64,000 nt of DNA, taken from contig JAEUKE010000043.1 of NCBI GenBank assembly GCA_016794345.1, positions 1 through 64,000 on the forward strand, read 5' to 3'. Each line of letters opens with the position of its first letter. Position 1 is the stretch's first letter. The notes under the pieces are model-generated. The model did no database searches, had not been told where the DNA came from, and saw nothing but the letters and a program-made list of their open reading frames with translations. A program made the position numbers and the translations under genes. This DNA is from Myxococcales bacterium. GTDB taxonomy: Bacteria; Myxococcota_A; Polyangia; Polyangiales; Polyangiaceae. Of the stretch, positions 8,745-19,126 are shown piece after piece.

Positions 8745-9803
8745 TCAGACGCGGAAGATGGCCGAGCCCCAGGTGAACCCGGCGCCGAAGACGGTGGAGA
8801 GGACGAGGTCCCCCTTCTTCACCTTCCCGGCCTTGCGCCAGTGATCGATGGTGAGGGGCACGGTCGCCGCCGTGGTGTTGCCGTAATACTGGATGGTGTT
8901 GAGCGCCTTCTCCGGCGGGATCTCCGCGTACTGCACCACGGCCTCGTTGATGCGGAGGTTCGCCTGGTGGGGCACGAACCAGTCGATGTCCTTCCAGGTG
9001 AGCTGCGTCTCGCGGAGGGCGCGGCCGACGCTCGCCACCATCGCGCGGACCGCGTTCAGGAAGACCTTCTTCCCGTCCATCTGCGGGTACATGATGCTGT
9101 TCTGATCGCGGTTCTTCGCGTCGTAATAGACGTAGGGAAGCTTCGCGATCTCGAAGACCTTGAGGTGCAGGTCCATCGCGCCCGAGCCGTCCGCGCCGCA
9201 GTGGGTGTAGAGGACGCCGTCGGTCGGCGAGTCCGTCTCCTTGGGGCCCATCACGACCGCGCCCGCGCCGTCCCCGAAGAGGACCATCACGTCGCGACCA
9301 CGCGTCGTGTAGTCGAGCGAGTGCGAGTGAAGCTCACCGCCGACGACGAGGACCCGCTTGTAGACGCCGGTCTTGATGAAGCTGTCGGCCATCTGCATGC
9401 CGTAGATGAAGCCGGAGCACTGCTGGCGGATGTCGAAGCAGGCGCAGCCGTCCTCGCCGTCGATGCCGAGCTTGGACTGGAGGAAGACCGCGTTACCGGG
9501 GAAGTGGATGTCGGGCGAGAGCGTCGCGAAGATGATGCAGTCGATCTCCTTCGCGGTGACCCCTGCGTCTTCGAGCGCGCGCTGGCTCGCGTAGAGCCCG
9601 AGGTCGCTGCTGCCGATCTTCCCGTCGTTCGGGACGTAGCGGCGCGCCTCGATGCCCGTTCGCTTCTTGATCCACTCGTCGTTGGTCTCGGTCTGCGGCT
9701 CCGCGCACTTGACGTGCTGGTCGTTCAGAAACCGGATCTCGTCGTTGGTCACGACGCGATCGGGGACGTAGGAGCCCAAACCGAGGATGGTGGAGCGCAG
9801 CAT
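8745..9803 (-). CDS. 3-oxoacyl-ACP synthase III (FabH-like)
   Basis: 352 residues of thiolase fold. The catalytic triad is visible: Cys129 in DIRQQCSGF, His279 in VPHQANLRI and Asn309 in YYGNTTAATVP. KAS III condenses an acyl-CoA starter with malonyl-ACP; relatives act in branched-fatty-acid, olefin or polyketide starter steps. It is about 35 residues longer than E. coli FabH, with extra sequence at residues 25-45 and in the 215-245 loop (VFEIAKLPYVYYDAKNRDQ). It is convergent with the acyl-CoA dehydrogenase and not part of a fatty-acid gene cluster, so it may be a second, specialised copy. I therefore give no symbol. Confidence 0.85.
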   Translation of the reverse strand: MLRSTILGLGSYVPDRVVTNDEIRFLNDQHVKCAEPQTETNDEWIKKRTGIEARRYVPNDGKIGSSDLGLYASQRALEDAGVTAKEIDCIIFATLSPDIHFPGNAVFLQSKLGIDGEDGCACFDIRQQCSGFIYGMQMADSFIKTGVYKRVLVVGGELHSHSLDYTTRGRDVMVLFGDGAGAVVMGPKETDSPTDGVLYTHCGADGSGAMDLHLKVFEIAKLPYVYYDAKNRDQNSIMYPQMDGKKVFLNAVRAMVASVGRALRETQLTWKDIDWFVPHQANLRINEAVVQYAEIPPEKALNTIQYYGNTTAATVPLTIDHWRKAGKVKKGDLVLSTVFGAGFTWGSAIFRV

Positions 9804-9860
9804 GCGGAAGGGCTTACCTCAGCTGCCTTTCCGGCGCCACGCTGAGCCTCCGAGGGCGCG

Positions 9861-10517
9861 TCAGACGCCTTGCGTGTCGCGTCCCCAGACCACCTTGTGG
9901 AGCTGCAGGTTGACGCGGACCGGCAGCCCGTCTTCCAGCACCCAGGAGACGAGATCCCGCGGGTCGAGCTCGCCCCAGACCGGCGAGGCGAGGAGCTTCG
10001 CGCCGAGCGCGGCGAGCTCGCGCTCGGCGATGATGCGCCGCATCCACTCGTAGTCCTCCCGGCCCGAGAGGACGAACTTGATCTCGTCACGGGGGGAGAG
10101 GAATGCGAGGTTCGACCAGCGGTTGCGGTGCGACTCGTTCGACCCGGGCGCCTTCAGGTCCATGATCTTGTGGACCCGGGGGTCGACGCCGGACACGTCC
10201 GCCTCGCCGCTCGTCTCCACGAGGACCGTCTTGCCCGCGTCGCAGAGCTCCACAAGGAGCGGCAGCGCGCCCGGCTGGAGGAGCGGCTCGCCCCCTGTGA
10301 GCTCGACACACGGCGTCCCGAGGGAGAGCGCCTCCTTCAGCACCTCGGCCCGGGCCATGCGCCGGCCGCCGCGGAAGGCCTGCGTGGTGTCGCACCAGCG
10401 GCAGCGGAGGTTGCAGCCGGTCAGGCGCACGAAGGTGCAGGGCACCCCAGCGAACGTCGATTCGCCCTGGATGCTCCGGTAGATCTCGTGGACGACGAGG
10501 GTGTCCTCCTTGGGCAC
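9861..10517 (-). CDS. queE: 7-carboxy-7-deazaguanine synthase, radical SAM
   Basis: 218 residues, the usual QueE size. QueE converts 6-carboxytetrahydropterin to 7-carboxy-7-deazaguanine on the way to queuosine in tRNA. EIYRSIQGEST is the family start, and the radical SAM cluster motif CNLRCRWC (Cys35, Cys39, Cys42; CX3CX2C) is followed by WCDTTQAF. VELTGGEPLLQ is the SAM-contact GGE motif, and VETSGE and IMDLKAPGS follow. No other queuosine gene is next to it. It is divergent from the Tat-exported hydrolase gene across 47 bp. Confidence 0.9.
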   Translation of the reverse strand: MPKEDTLVVHEIYRSIQGESTFAGVPCTFVRLTGCNLRCRWCDTTQAFRGGRRMARAEVLKEALSLGTPCVELTGGEPLLQPGALPLLVELCDAGKTVLVETSGEADVSGVDPRVHKIMDLKAPGSNESHRNRWSNLAFLSPRDEIKFVLSGREDYEWMRRIIAERELAALGAKLLASPVWGELDPRDLVSWVLEDGLPVRVNLQLHKVVWGRDTQGV

Positions 10518-10564
10518 GGCGACGAGCTTGGCCCAGGAGCGCGCGGCTTGCTAGTGCGAGGACG

Positions 10565-11443
10565 ATGCGAAGGCGGAGCTTCCTCGGCCTGGGCGTCGCC
10601 GGCGCGCTCGGCCTCCTCGCGGCCTCGGCGGACGCATCGGTAGGCGCCACGCACGAGCTGAAGCCGAAGAGCGCCCCCTACCCGGCGCCGAACGGCAAAT
10701 ATACGGACAGCACCGTGCTCGTGCACGTGCCCTCCTTCTTCTCCGTTCCGGAGTCGAAGAAGGTCGACTTCGTCGTCCACTTCCACGGGCACATGACGAC
10801 CGCCAAGGCGGCGATCGCCGCGCACAAGCTCCGCGAGCAGCTCGAGGCGAGCCGGCAGAACGCCGTGCTCGTCGTGCCGCAGGGGCCGGTGCGCGCGGCC
10901 GACGGCGACTTCGGTAAGCTCATGCTGAAGGGCGGCCTGGCGAGGCTCCTCGGCGAGGTCCGAAGACAGGTCCCCGCCCTCCGCGCCGCAAAGCAGACCG
11001 GGCGCGTGGTGCTCTCGGCGCACTCGGGTGGATACCGCGCCGCCGCGGCCTGCAGCGAGCAGGGCGGGGTCGACGTCCGCGAGATCTACCTCTTCGACTC
11101 GCTCTACGGCGAGGTCGAGTCCTTCGTGCGGTTCGTCACGGACGATCCGGACCATCACAAGCTCGTCTCCTATTCGGTGGGAGGCAGGCCACGCGAGCTG
11201 GGCGCGGAGCTCGCGAGCCGCCTCGAGTCGCGCGGCGTCGACGTGCTCCGGGAGACCGGCGCGAAGAAGGTCACCCGCGGCGAGCTGGTCGACGCGACGG
11301 CCGCCTTCCTGTTCGGCCACGCGACACACGCGAGCGCGACTTACGAGGAGCTCGCGCTGCGCGATTGCCTCTTCGCCTCCTGCTTGAAGGGCAAGGGGTC
11401 ACGGAGCTGGCACAAGAAGCGCGACGCCGCGCGCGCGAGCTAG
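10565..11443 (+). CDS. Tat-exported alpha/beta-hydrolase-like protein
   Basis: 292 residues starting with a twin-arginine signal (RRRSFLGLG, then a hydrophobic stretch to about residue 25). The core has VDFVVHFHGH (oxyanion region), VLVVPQGP and a nucleophile elbow VVLSAHSGGYRA, with the Ser near residue 154; IYLFDSLYGE could supply the acid residue. This looks like an alpha/beta hydrolase fold, possibly an esterase or peptidoglycan-related hydrolase; the substrate is unknown. Its stop lies 7 bases from the convergent TetR gene stop. Confidence 0.6.
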   Translation: MRRRSFLGLGVAGALGLLAASADASVGATHELKPKSAPYPAPNGKYTDSTVLVHVPSFFSVPESKKVDFVVHFHGHMTTAKAAIAAHKLREQLEASRQNAVLVVPQGPVRAADGDFGKLMLKGGLARLLGEVRRQVPALRAAKQTGRVVLSAHSGGYRAAAACSEQGGVDVREIYLFDSLYGEVESFVRFVTDDPDHHKLVSYSVGGRPRELGAELASRLESRGVDVLRETGAKKVTRGELVDATAAFLFGHATHASATYEELALRDCLFASCLKGKGSRSWHKKRDAARAS

Positions 11444-11450
11444 CAGGGCG

Positions 11451-12068
11451 TCAGCCCGACGCGAGCGCGAGCGCGACGCGAGTGGAGCCGACGAGCGAAT
11501 CGAGGAACGCCTCCTCGCGCCTCTTGTCCGGGTCCCCGAGCGACATGAGCGCGGCGCCCGTCATCGCGGCGAGCACCAGCTCCGCGGCCGCCTCGAACAT
11601 CGGCGAGGCGGCGAGCCCCGGGAAGAGCTCCTTCGCCACCTCGAGCGTGTGATCGCGGTGTGCGACGAGCACCGGGAGGAGGGCCTCTTTCAGCGCCGGC
11701 TCGTAGGGCGCGGCCGCGTAGAGCTCGTGCAGCACGCGCACCTCGTCCGTCTTGAAGACGCGCCAGAGCCCGCGGATCCCTTGCTCGACCGGATCGGCAC
11801 CCTTCTTGTTCGCGCGCATGGCGGCGCGAAAGCGAGGAAAGAGCGAGGCGCAGAGCGCGGTTGCCGCCGCGGAGAGCAAGGCCTCCTTCGTCGGGTAGTA
11901 GCGGAACAACGCGCCCTGCGAGACGCCGGCGCGCGCCACGATCTCCGTCGTCGTCGTCTTCGTGTAGCCGAGCTCGCGCAGGGTCTGCAGGGTGGCGTCG
12001 AGGAGGGCGGCCTGCGTCGATGCTCGGCGTTCGGACTGCGTGCGGCGGACAGTGCGAGGCGCGGCCAC
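11451..12068 (-). CDS. TetR-family transcriptional regulator
   Basis: 205 residues from a GTG at 12068, chosen because it lies 10 bases after the upstream stop and gives the normal TetR length; a longer in-frame reading would overlap the desaturase gene. The DNA-binding helix-turn-helix is residues about 38-60 (TTTEIVARAGVSQGALFRYY), after the RELGYTKT segment. The ligand-binding half is helical and not specific. It follows the desaturase gene in one transcript, and a 30-bp palindrome ahead of that gene is the obvious candidate operator, which suggests autoregulation. Confidence 0.88.
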   Translation of the reverse strand: MAAPRTVRRTQSERRASTQAALLDATLQTLRELGYTKTTTTEIVARAGVSQGALFRYYPTKEALLSAAATALCASLFPRFRAAMRANKKGADPVEQGIRGLWRVFKTDEVRVLHELYAAAPYEPALKEALLPVLVAHRDHTLEVAKELFPGLAASPMFEAAAELVLAAMTGAALMSLGDPDKRREEAFLDSLVGSTRVALALASG

Positions 12069-12078
12069 GCCCCGAGCG

Positions 12079-12954
12079 TTAAGGTGACGGCAAGCGCTCG
12101 TCCAGCGAAATGGCCCGATTTGTCGGCGGCGCTGCGGCCGCCTCACGCTCGCGTGCGAGGCGCGCAGGGTGGCCGAAGACGAGGTGCGCGGCCTGGGAGA
12201 GGCCACGAGCGCGCGTGAGGTCGCGCGCGATCGCGATCCACTCGTTGAAGGCGACGGTGAAGATATCGCGGCGCGCGAGCGGCTTGGTGAGGCCGTAGAC
12301 GACGGGCTCGTCCTCCACCTGGAAGGTGCCGAACAAGCGGTCCCAGATGATGAAGATGCCGCCGTGGTTCTTGTCGATGTAACGGGCGTTCGAGCCGTGG
12401 TGCACGCGGTGGTGGGAGGGCGTGTTGAGCACCCACTCCAGCGGGCCGACGCGACCGACGAGCTCGGTGTGGATCCAGTACTGGTAGATGAGGCTGATCG
12501 TGTGGGCGACGAGGATCATCTCCGGCCGGAACCCGAGCAGCGGCAGGGGCATCCAGAAGATGAGGACCGGCAGGTGCGTCCACGGCTGCCGGACCGCTGT
12601 GGTGAGCGTGTATTGCTCGCTCGAGTGGTGCGCCTCGTGGGTGGCCCAGAAGAAGCGGCACTCGTGTGAGACGCGGTGCGCCCAATAGAAGACGAAGTCG
12701 TCCGCCAGGATGAGCAGGGCCCAGGCGAGCGGGCCGGTTCCCAGATCGACGACTCGGTACTCGAAGAGGAACGTCGAGATGCCGAGCTGCACGCCCTGGA
12801 TGGCGAGGTTGATGAGCAAGTTGCCGACGCCGAGGCCGACGCTCGTCCAGCCGTCCCTGACGTCGAAGCCCATGTTGCGGCGACGGCGGAGCCACGCCTC
12901 TCCGAGCAGCGTCGCGATGAAAAAAGGAATGGCGAACAGGATCAGGAGGGACAT
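12079..12954 (-). CDS. Sterol desaturase / fatty acid hydroxylase family
   Basis: 291 residues from the ATG at 12954; a longer reading would run through the operator. It is a membrane di-iron enzyme of the fatty-acid-hydroxylase superfamily. The histidine clusters are complete: H93RVSH97, H106EAHH110 and H181HRVHH186, with a further His near residue 197 (KNHGG). Hydrophobic segments flank them (residues 2-18, 40-62, 76-90, 127-160). Known members hydroxylate or desaturate sterols, fatty acids or alkylglycerols using O2; the substrate here is unknown. The gene leads a two-gene operon with the TetR regulator and has the palindrome just upstream. Confidence 0.85.
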   Translation of the reverse strand: MSLLILFAIPFFIATLLGEAWLRRRRNMGFDVRDGWTSVGLGVGNLLINLAIQGVQLGISTFLFEYRVVDLGTGPLAWALLILADDFVFYWAHRVSHECRFFWATHEAHHSSEQYTLTTAVRQPWTHLPVLIFWMPLPLLGFRPEMILVAHTISLIYQYWIHTELVGRVGPLEWVLNTPSHHRVHHGSNARYIDKNHGGIFIIWDRLFGTFQVEDEPVVYGLTKPLARRDIFTVAFNEWIAIARDLTRARGLSQAAHLVFGHPARLAREREAAAAPPTNRAISLDERLPSP

Positions 12955-12986
12955 GCCGGCACCTCGTGATCCAGTCATCCCACGAG

Positions 12987-13016
12987 ACATAAAAAGTGAC
13001 AAGTCACTTTTTATGT
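12987..13016. promoter_or_regulatory. Palindromic operator before the desaturase-tetR operon
   Basis: Two perfect 14-base arms, ACATAAAAAGTGAC (12987-13000) and GTCACTTTTTATGT (13003-13016), are separated by AA. The site is strikingly AT-rich against the surrounding sequence and lies 32 bases upstream of the desaturase ATG. On the minus strand it contains TTGTCA, a plausible -35, so a bound repressor would block RNA polymerase. The size and symmetry suit a TetR dimer (or pair of dimers), and the TetR gene is in the same operon. Confidence 0.75.
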
Positions 13017-13091
13017 GTGCCGATACGACAGGTCTCGAGCGGGCCGCGGGCGTGCGCGGCTCGCCGGCGAAGTGATCCGGGATGCCCGGGC

Positions 13092-13877
13092 TCAGCGGCG
13101 TTCGGCTAGCTCGACGTGCCCCGAGACCACCGCCTCGGTGGAGCCGTCCGTGTGCTCCACGAGCAGGCGGCCGACGGCGTCGATCCCTCGCGCGACACAC
13201 CGGACGCCGCCGACGGCGATCTCCCGCCCGCGGAGCGCGTCGTGCTCCGCGATGCGATCGGCGAAGACCGCGAGCCCCTCGCGCGCGAACCGATCGGTGG
13301 CCTGCATCACGCCGACCACGATCTCCGCGACGAGGGAGGCGCGGTCGAGGTCGGGCGCCCCTTCCCTGGCGAGCGACGTGGCGATGGCGTCGAGCGGGGG
13401 CGGGAACACGGTTGTCTTCACGTTGAGGCCGATGCCCACGACGACGGACGCGAGCGCATCGCCCCGGACTTGCCCCTCGACGAGGATGCCGGCGAGCTTC
13501 CTGTCGCTGACGAAGATGTCATTGGGCCACTTGACGCGCACCGGCGCGCCGATGCGCGTGGCGACGACGTCGCGCACGACGAGCCCGACGACCAACGTGA
13601 GAGGCGCCACGGCCGCGGGCGACAGCGCGGGCCGGACCACGAACGAGAGGTAGACGTTTTCGCCGGGCGGCGAATGCCAGCTCGCGCCCGAGCGTCCCCT
13701 CCCCTTCGTCTGGGCGTCGGCGACGACGATGGCGCCTTCCGCGGCGCCCTCTCGCGCGAGCGCCTTGGCGTCGTCGCTCGTCGACCCCGTCTCGGCGCGC
13801 ACCTCGATCGGCGCCGTCCACGGGGCTCCCGTCCGAAGCCCGAGCGCGGCGCGGATGGCGGTCTCGGTGAAGCTCAC
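13092..13877 (-). CDS. birA: Biotin--protein ligase, without DNA-binding domain
   Basis: 261 residues. It activates biotin with ATP and attaches it to the carboxyl-carrier protein of acetyl-CoA carboxylase. ETGSTSDDAKALA, the biotin-loop motif GRGRSGASWHSPPG, VRVKWPNDIF, RKLAGILVEG and VVGIGLNV appear in order; the C-terminal small domain is present. The N-terminal helix-turn-helix of E. coli BirA is missing, so this is a mono-functional (group I) ligase that cannot repress biotin genes. It overlaps nadC by 4 bp and is co-transcribed with it. Confidence 0.92.
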   Translation of the reverse strand: MSFTETAIRAALGLRTGAPWTAPIEVRAETGSTSDDAKALAREGAAEGAIVVADAQTKGRGRSGASWHSPPGENVYLSFVVRPALSPAAVAPLTLVVGLVVRDVVATRIGAPVRVKWPNDIFVSDRKLAGILVEGQVRGDALASVVVGIGLNVKTTVFPPPLDAIATSLAREGAPDLDRASLVAEIVVGVMQATDRFAREGLAVFADRIAEHDALRGREIAVGGVRCVARGIDAVGRLLVEHTDGSTEAVVSGHVELAERR

Positions 13878-14770
13878 GAGTCGATCGAGAGCTCGAGCGA
13901 GATGTCCGCCGAAGGCGCCGAGTGCGTGAGCGCGCCGACGCTGATGACGTCGACGCCCATCTCCGCGAGGAGCGTGATGCGCTCGAGCGTGATGCCCCCC
14001 GAGGCCTCGACGAGCGGTGCGGGGGATTGACGACGGACGCGCTCCACGGCCGCGCGCGTGCCTTCGTCGGAGAAGTTGTCGAGCATGACGATGTCGGCGC
14101 CGGCGGCGAGCGCCTCCTCGAGGCCGTCGAGGCTGGCCACCTCGACCTCGACGCGCGTGGTGTGCGGCGCCGCGCGCCGCGCGCGCTCGATCGCGACGGT
14201 GATGCCGCCGGCCGCGACGATGTGGTTGTCCTTGATGAGGACGGCGCTCCCGAGCTGATCGCGGTGGTTGTGCGCGCCGCCGACCTTCACCGCGTACCGC
14301 TCGAACGCCCGCAGCCCGGGCGTCGTCTTGCGTGTGTCGGTGATGCGGGTGCGGCTGCTCGGAGGCACGGCGTCCACACAGCGACGCGCCAGGGTCGCGG
14401 TGCCGCTCATCCGCTGGACGAAGTTGAGCGCCGTCCGCTCCGCGGCGAGGAGGCTGCGCGCGCGGCCTTCGACCCGCCAGATGGGCCGCTTGCCATCGGC
14501 GACCTCACCGTCGCGCGCGAGCGACTCGAACGAGACGGTCGGATCGACGAGCGCGAAGGCGCGCGCGAAGACGGCGCCGCCGCACACGACGAGCCAGCTC
14601 TTGGCGAGCGCGACGGCGCTGGCGCGACGGTCGGGCTCCACACACGCTTCGGAGGTGAGATCGCCGCCCGCGAGATCCTCTTCCAGGGCTCGAGCGATGG
14701 CGGCGTCGACGACGGTCGGCGGGATCATGGGCGCAGCTTGGGGGCAGCGGATGGATAAGAAAAGGCCCAT
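13874..14770 (-). CDS. nadC: Nicotinate-nucleotide pyrophosphorylase
   Basis: 298 residues. It forms nicotinate mononucleotide from quinolinate and PRPP in de novo NAD synthesis. EEDLAGGDLTSEA, ERTALNFVQRMSGTAT, TRKTTPGLRAFERYAVKVGG, HNHR and IKDNHI are the classical motifs, and VMLDNFSD and ASGGITLE form the phosphate site. The start at 14770 has a GGAG site 6 bases upstream and adds 14 residues before the internal Met at 14728, which fits homologues equally well. A 4-bp overlap couples it to birA. Confidence 0.94.
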   Translation of the reverse strand: MGLFLSIRCPQAAPMIPPTVVDAAIARALEEDLAGGDLTSEACVEPDRRASAVALAKSWLVVCGGAVFARAFALVDPTVSFESLARDGEVADGKRPIWRVEGRARSLLAAERTALNFVQRMSGTATLARRCVDAVPPSSRTRITDTRKTTPGLRAFERYAVKVGGAHNHRDQLGSAVLIKDNHIVAAGGITVAIERARRAAPHTTRVEVEVASLDGLEEALAAGADIVMLDNFSDEGTRAAVERVRRQSPAPLVEASGGITLERITLLAEMGVDVISVGALTHSAPSADISLELSIDS

Positions 14771-14869
14771 CTTCGGCTCCTACCTCCTCCGCCAAATTTC
14801 GCTGACCTTGGAATTTTACCCTTCGAACAAAACTGCTCGGCTCGTACGATTTGCGCCAGGAGGCTGCTC

Positions 14870-16882
14870 ATGGCGCTCGAGACTCGGTCCTTCCTTTTGC
14901 TCCTCGCGGTCGGGACGGCTGCATCTCTCGCGGTGTCGTGCAGCGACGACGGCACGACCGGCACCGGCGGCTCGCAATCGACGTCGACGACCAACCCGAC
15001 GTCGGGCGGTGGCAACCAGGGCGGCAGCACCGGCAGCTTCACCGACGGGCAGATCGTCGGCATCGAGATCGATCCGCCGACGGCCACCATCGTCGTCGAC
15101 AACGGCGTCATCCCGGCGGCCACCGACTTCAAGGCCTACGGTCTCTACGGCGACGGCTCGAAGAGCGAGATCAGCGTGGAGTGGACGTTCAACCGCCCGG
15201 ACATCGCGCAGGTGGCCGGCCAGGGCGACGTGAGCGCGACGGGCTTCCTGGGCGGTGTCGGCTCGCTGCAAGCGACACACCTGGGCTACGCGGCGAACGC
15301 GCAGGTCACGGTGAAGCTCGCTTACGAGAGCGATCCGGAGATGGTGCCGCAGGACATCAAGGACCTCTTCGGCACGGCGACCACCGCGGATCCTGCGATG
15401 GCGCTCGTCTATCCATATGACAAGACCGTCTTCCCTCGCGGCCTGCTCGGACCGCTCGTGCAGTGGAACGGCGGCGGCGCTGCGGACATCTACCGGGTTC
15501 ATGTCGCGTCGCCGACGTTCGAGTTCACGGGCTGGGGCACCGTCCCGCCGCCTTCGCGATACGCGTTCCCTACGTTGCCCGACGACATCTGGAAGAAGCT
15601 CAGCGACTCGTCCGAAGGCGACGTCGCGGTCGAGGTCCAGCGGTACGACGGCACGACCGCGTACCAGGCCGTGAGCCAGACCTGGAAGATCGCGCCCGGC
15701 AACCTGGCAGGCACGATCTATTACTGGGAGGTCAACCAGGGCAACGTCGTCCGGCTGAAGCCCGGCGCGTCGGCGCCCGAGGCCTTCCTGCAGAAACCGC
15801 CGGGGGTCACGTGCGTCGCGTGTCACAGCGTCTCGGCCGACGGCAGCACGCTCGTCGCCTCGTTCCACGGCGGCTACAGCCCGTGGGGCACCTTCAACAC
15901 CGCCGACGGCGCCTCGGTCTACGCGACCGACAACTCCTCCGGCTTCCAGGCCATCTCACCGGACGGCTCCCACGTCGTCTGGGGTCACTGGATCGACGGC
16001 GGGTTTGGCTCGGACGGCGCGCTCAAGCTGAGCACGAAGGACAACAACGCGGTCCTCGCGACGCTCTCACCCGGCGGGGCGCCGGCGCACCCGGCCTGGT
16101 CGAAGGACGGCAACAAGCTCGCCTTCGCGGTACGCACGAATGGCAACGGCCTCGACTTCACCGACTCCACGCTGTGGATCGCGGACATCAGCGTGAGCCC
16201 GCCGAGCTTCTCGAACACGGGCCTCATCGCCACGAACGACGCCGCACGGCCGACGGTCACGTTCCCGACCTTCAGCCCCGACTCGGCCTGGATCGCGTTC
16301 GAGCGCTCGACGCAGGCTCGGTCGCGCGGCGCCCAGTCCGAGATCTGGCTGACGAACCAGGACGGCTCGGTCCAGATCGAGCTCAACAACGCAAACGGCA
16401 AGGGCTACCTGAGCGACGATCAGGACTCGGCGAACTACGAGCCCACGTTCAATCCGGTCGCCGCGGGCGGCTACATCTGGCTCGTCATCGTCTCCGAGCG
16501 CCAGTACGGCAACGTGCTCACCGACACGAACGTGAACACGCGCCGCAAGCAGCTGTGGGTCACGGCCATCGACGCGAACCCGCAGGATGGCGTCGATCCG
16601 AGCCATCCGGCCTTCTGGCTGCCCGGGCAAGAGCTCGGGAACCAGAACATGCGCGGAGAGTGGGCGCTGAGCCCCTGCAAGCAGGTCGGCGAGGAGTGCT
16701 CGGCCGGCTACGAATGTTGTGACGGTTATTGCATCCAGGACCCGAATGACGGCACGTTCAAGTGCTCGGACGACAGCGGGGGCTGCTCGCAGCTCGGGGA
16801 CGCGTGCGACACCGCGGCGGACTGTTGCGACCCGACGGCGGCGTGCATCAACGGGTTCTGTGCGGCGGACGTGCCGAACTGA
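14870..16882 (+). CDS. Propeller-like lipoprotein with CxxCH and Cys-knot tail
   Basis: 670 residues with a strong AGGAGG site. The signal ends in a VSC lipobox (Cys24), followed by a Gly/Ser/Thr linker and a bacterial Ig-like domain (about residues 62-150). A single c-heme-like motif CVACH lies at residues 315-319. It is followed by TolB/WD40-like beta-propeller strands, such as AISPDGSHVVWGHW, HPAWSKDGNKLAFAV and FPTFSPDSAWIAFE. The C-terminus holds two Cys-rich modules, CKQVGEECSAGYECCDGYC and CSQLGDACDTAADCCD, resembling small knottins. Probably an outer-membrane or surface protein; whether heme binds is untested. It is divergent from nadC. Confidence 0.65.
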   Translation: MALETRSFLLLLAVGTAASLAVSCSDDGTTGTGGSQSTSTTNPTSGGGNQGGSTGSFTDGQIVGIEIDPPTATIVVDNGVIPAATDFKAYGLYGDGSKSEISVEWTFNRPDIAQVAGQGDVSATGFLGGVGSLQATHLGYAANAQVTVKLAYESDPEMVPQDIKDLFGTATTADPAMALVYPYDKTVFPRGLLGPLVQWNGGGAADIYRVHVASPTFEFTGWGTVPPPSRYAFPTLPDDIWKKLSDSSEGDVAVEVQRYDGTTAYQAVSQTWKIAPGNLAGTIYYWEVNQGNVVRLKPGASAPEAFLQKPPGVTCVACHSVSADGSTLVASFHGGYSPWGTFNTADGASVYATDNSSGFQAISPDGSHVVWGHWIDGGFGSDGALKLSTKDNNAVLATLSPGGAPAHPAWSKDGNKLAFAVRTNGNGLDFTDSTLWIADISVSPPSFSNTGLIATNDAARPTVTFPTFSPDSAWIAFERSTQARSRGAQSEIWLTNQDGSVQIELNNANGKGYLSDDQDSANYEPTFNPVAAGGYIWLVIVSERQYGNVLTDTNVNTRRKQLWVTAIDANPQDGVDPSHPAFWLPGQELGNQNMRGEWALSPCKQVGEECSAGYECCDGYCIQDPNDGTFKCSDDSGGCSQLGDACDTAADCCDPTAACINGFCAADVPN

Positions 16883-17125
16883 GGCGGAGGCGTCGGCGCC
16901 ACGGGCCCTCGCAGGTCTGTGGCGTGGCGCCCCGATGTTTGAGAGACTGCCGGCCGACCCGGGACCTTGCGTCCGCGGGTCGCTCCGCGCACGATTCTGC
17001 CAACCCGGTTCCGGTTTTTTTCGCTCACGGACGTCTATAGGTCTGTGAGACTCGAGATCGCCTCCAACGCGTCGGCCGACCCGGGCGGCCACCCCTGGCA
17101 CACGACTCGCGCCCCTTCGAAGACC

Positions 17126-19111
<1,986 letters not shown>

Positions 19112-19126
19112 GGTAGACTGAGGCCA

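Noticed and set aside
10518..10564. preQ1 riboswitch before queE
   Set aside because: Only 47 bp between divergent starts, with no suitable pseudoknot seen.
12079..13200. Longer desaturase start at 13200
   Set aside because: It would translate the operator palindrome and an Arg-rich stretch; the family begins near the Met at 12954.
16895..16931. Hairpin (GGCGCCAC / GTGGCGCC) after the propeller lipoprotein as terminator
   Set aside because: A 21-base loop and no T-run; too weak to list.
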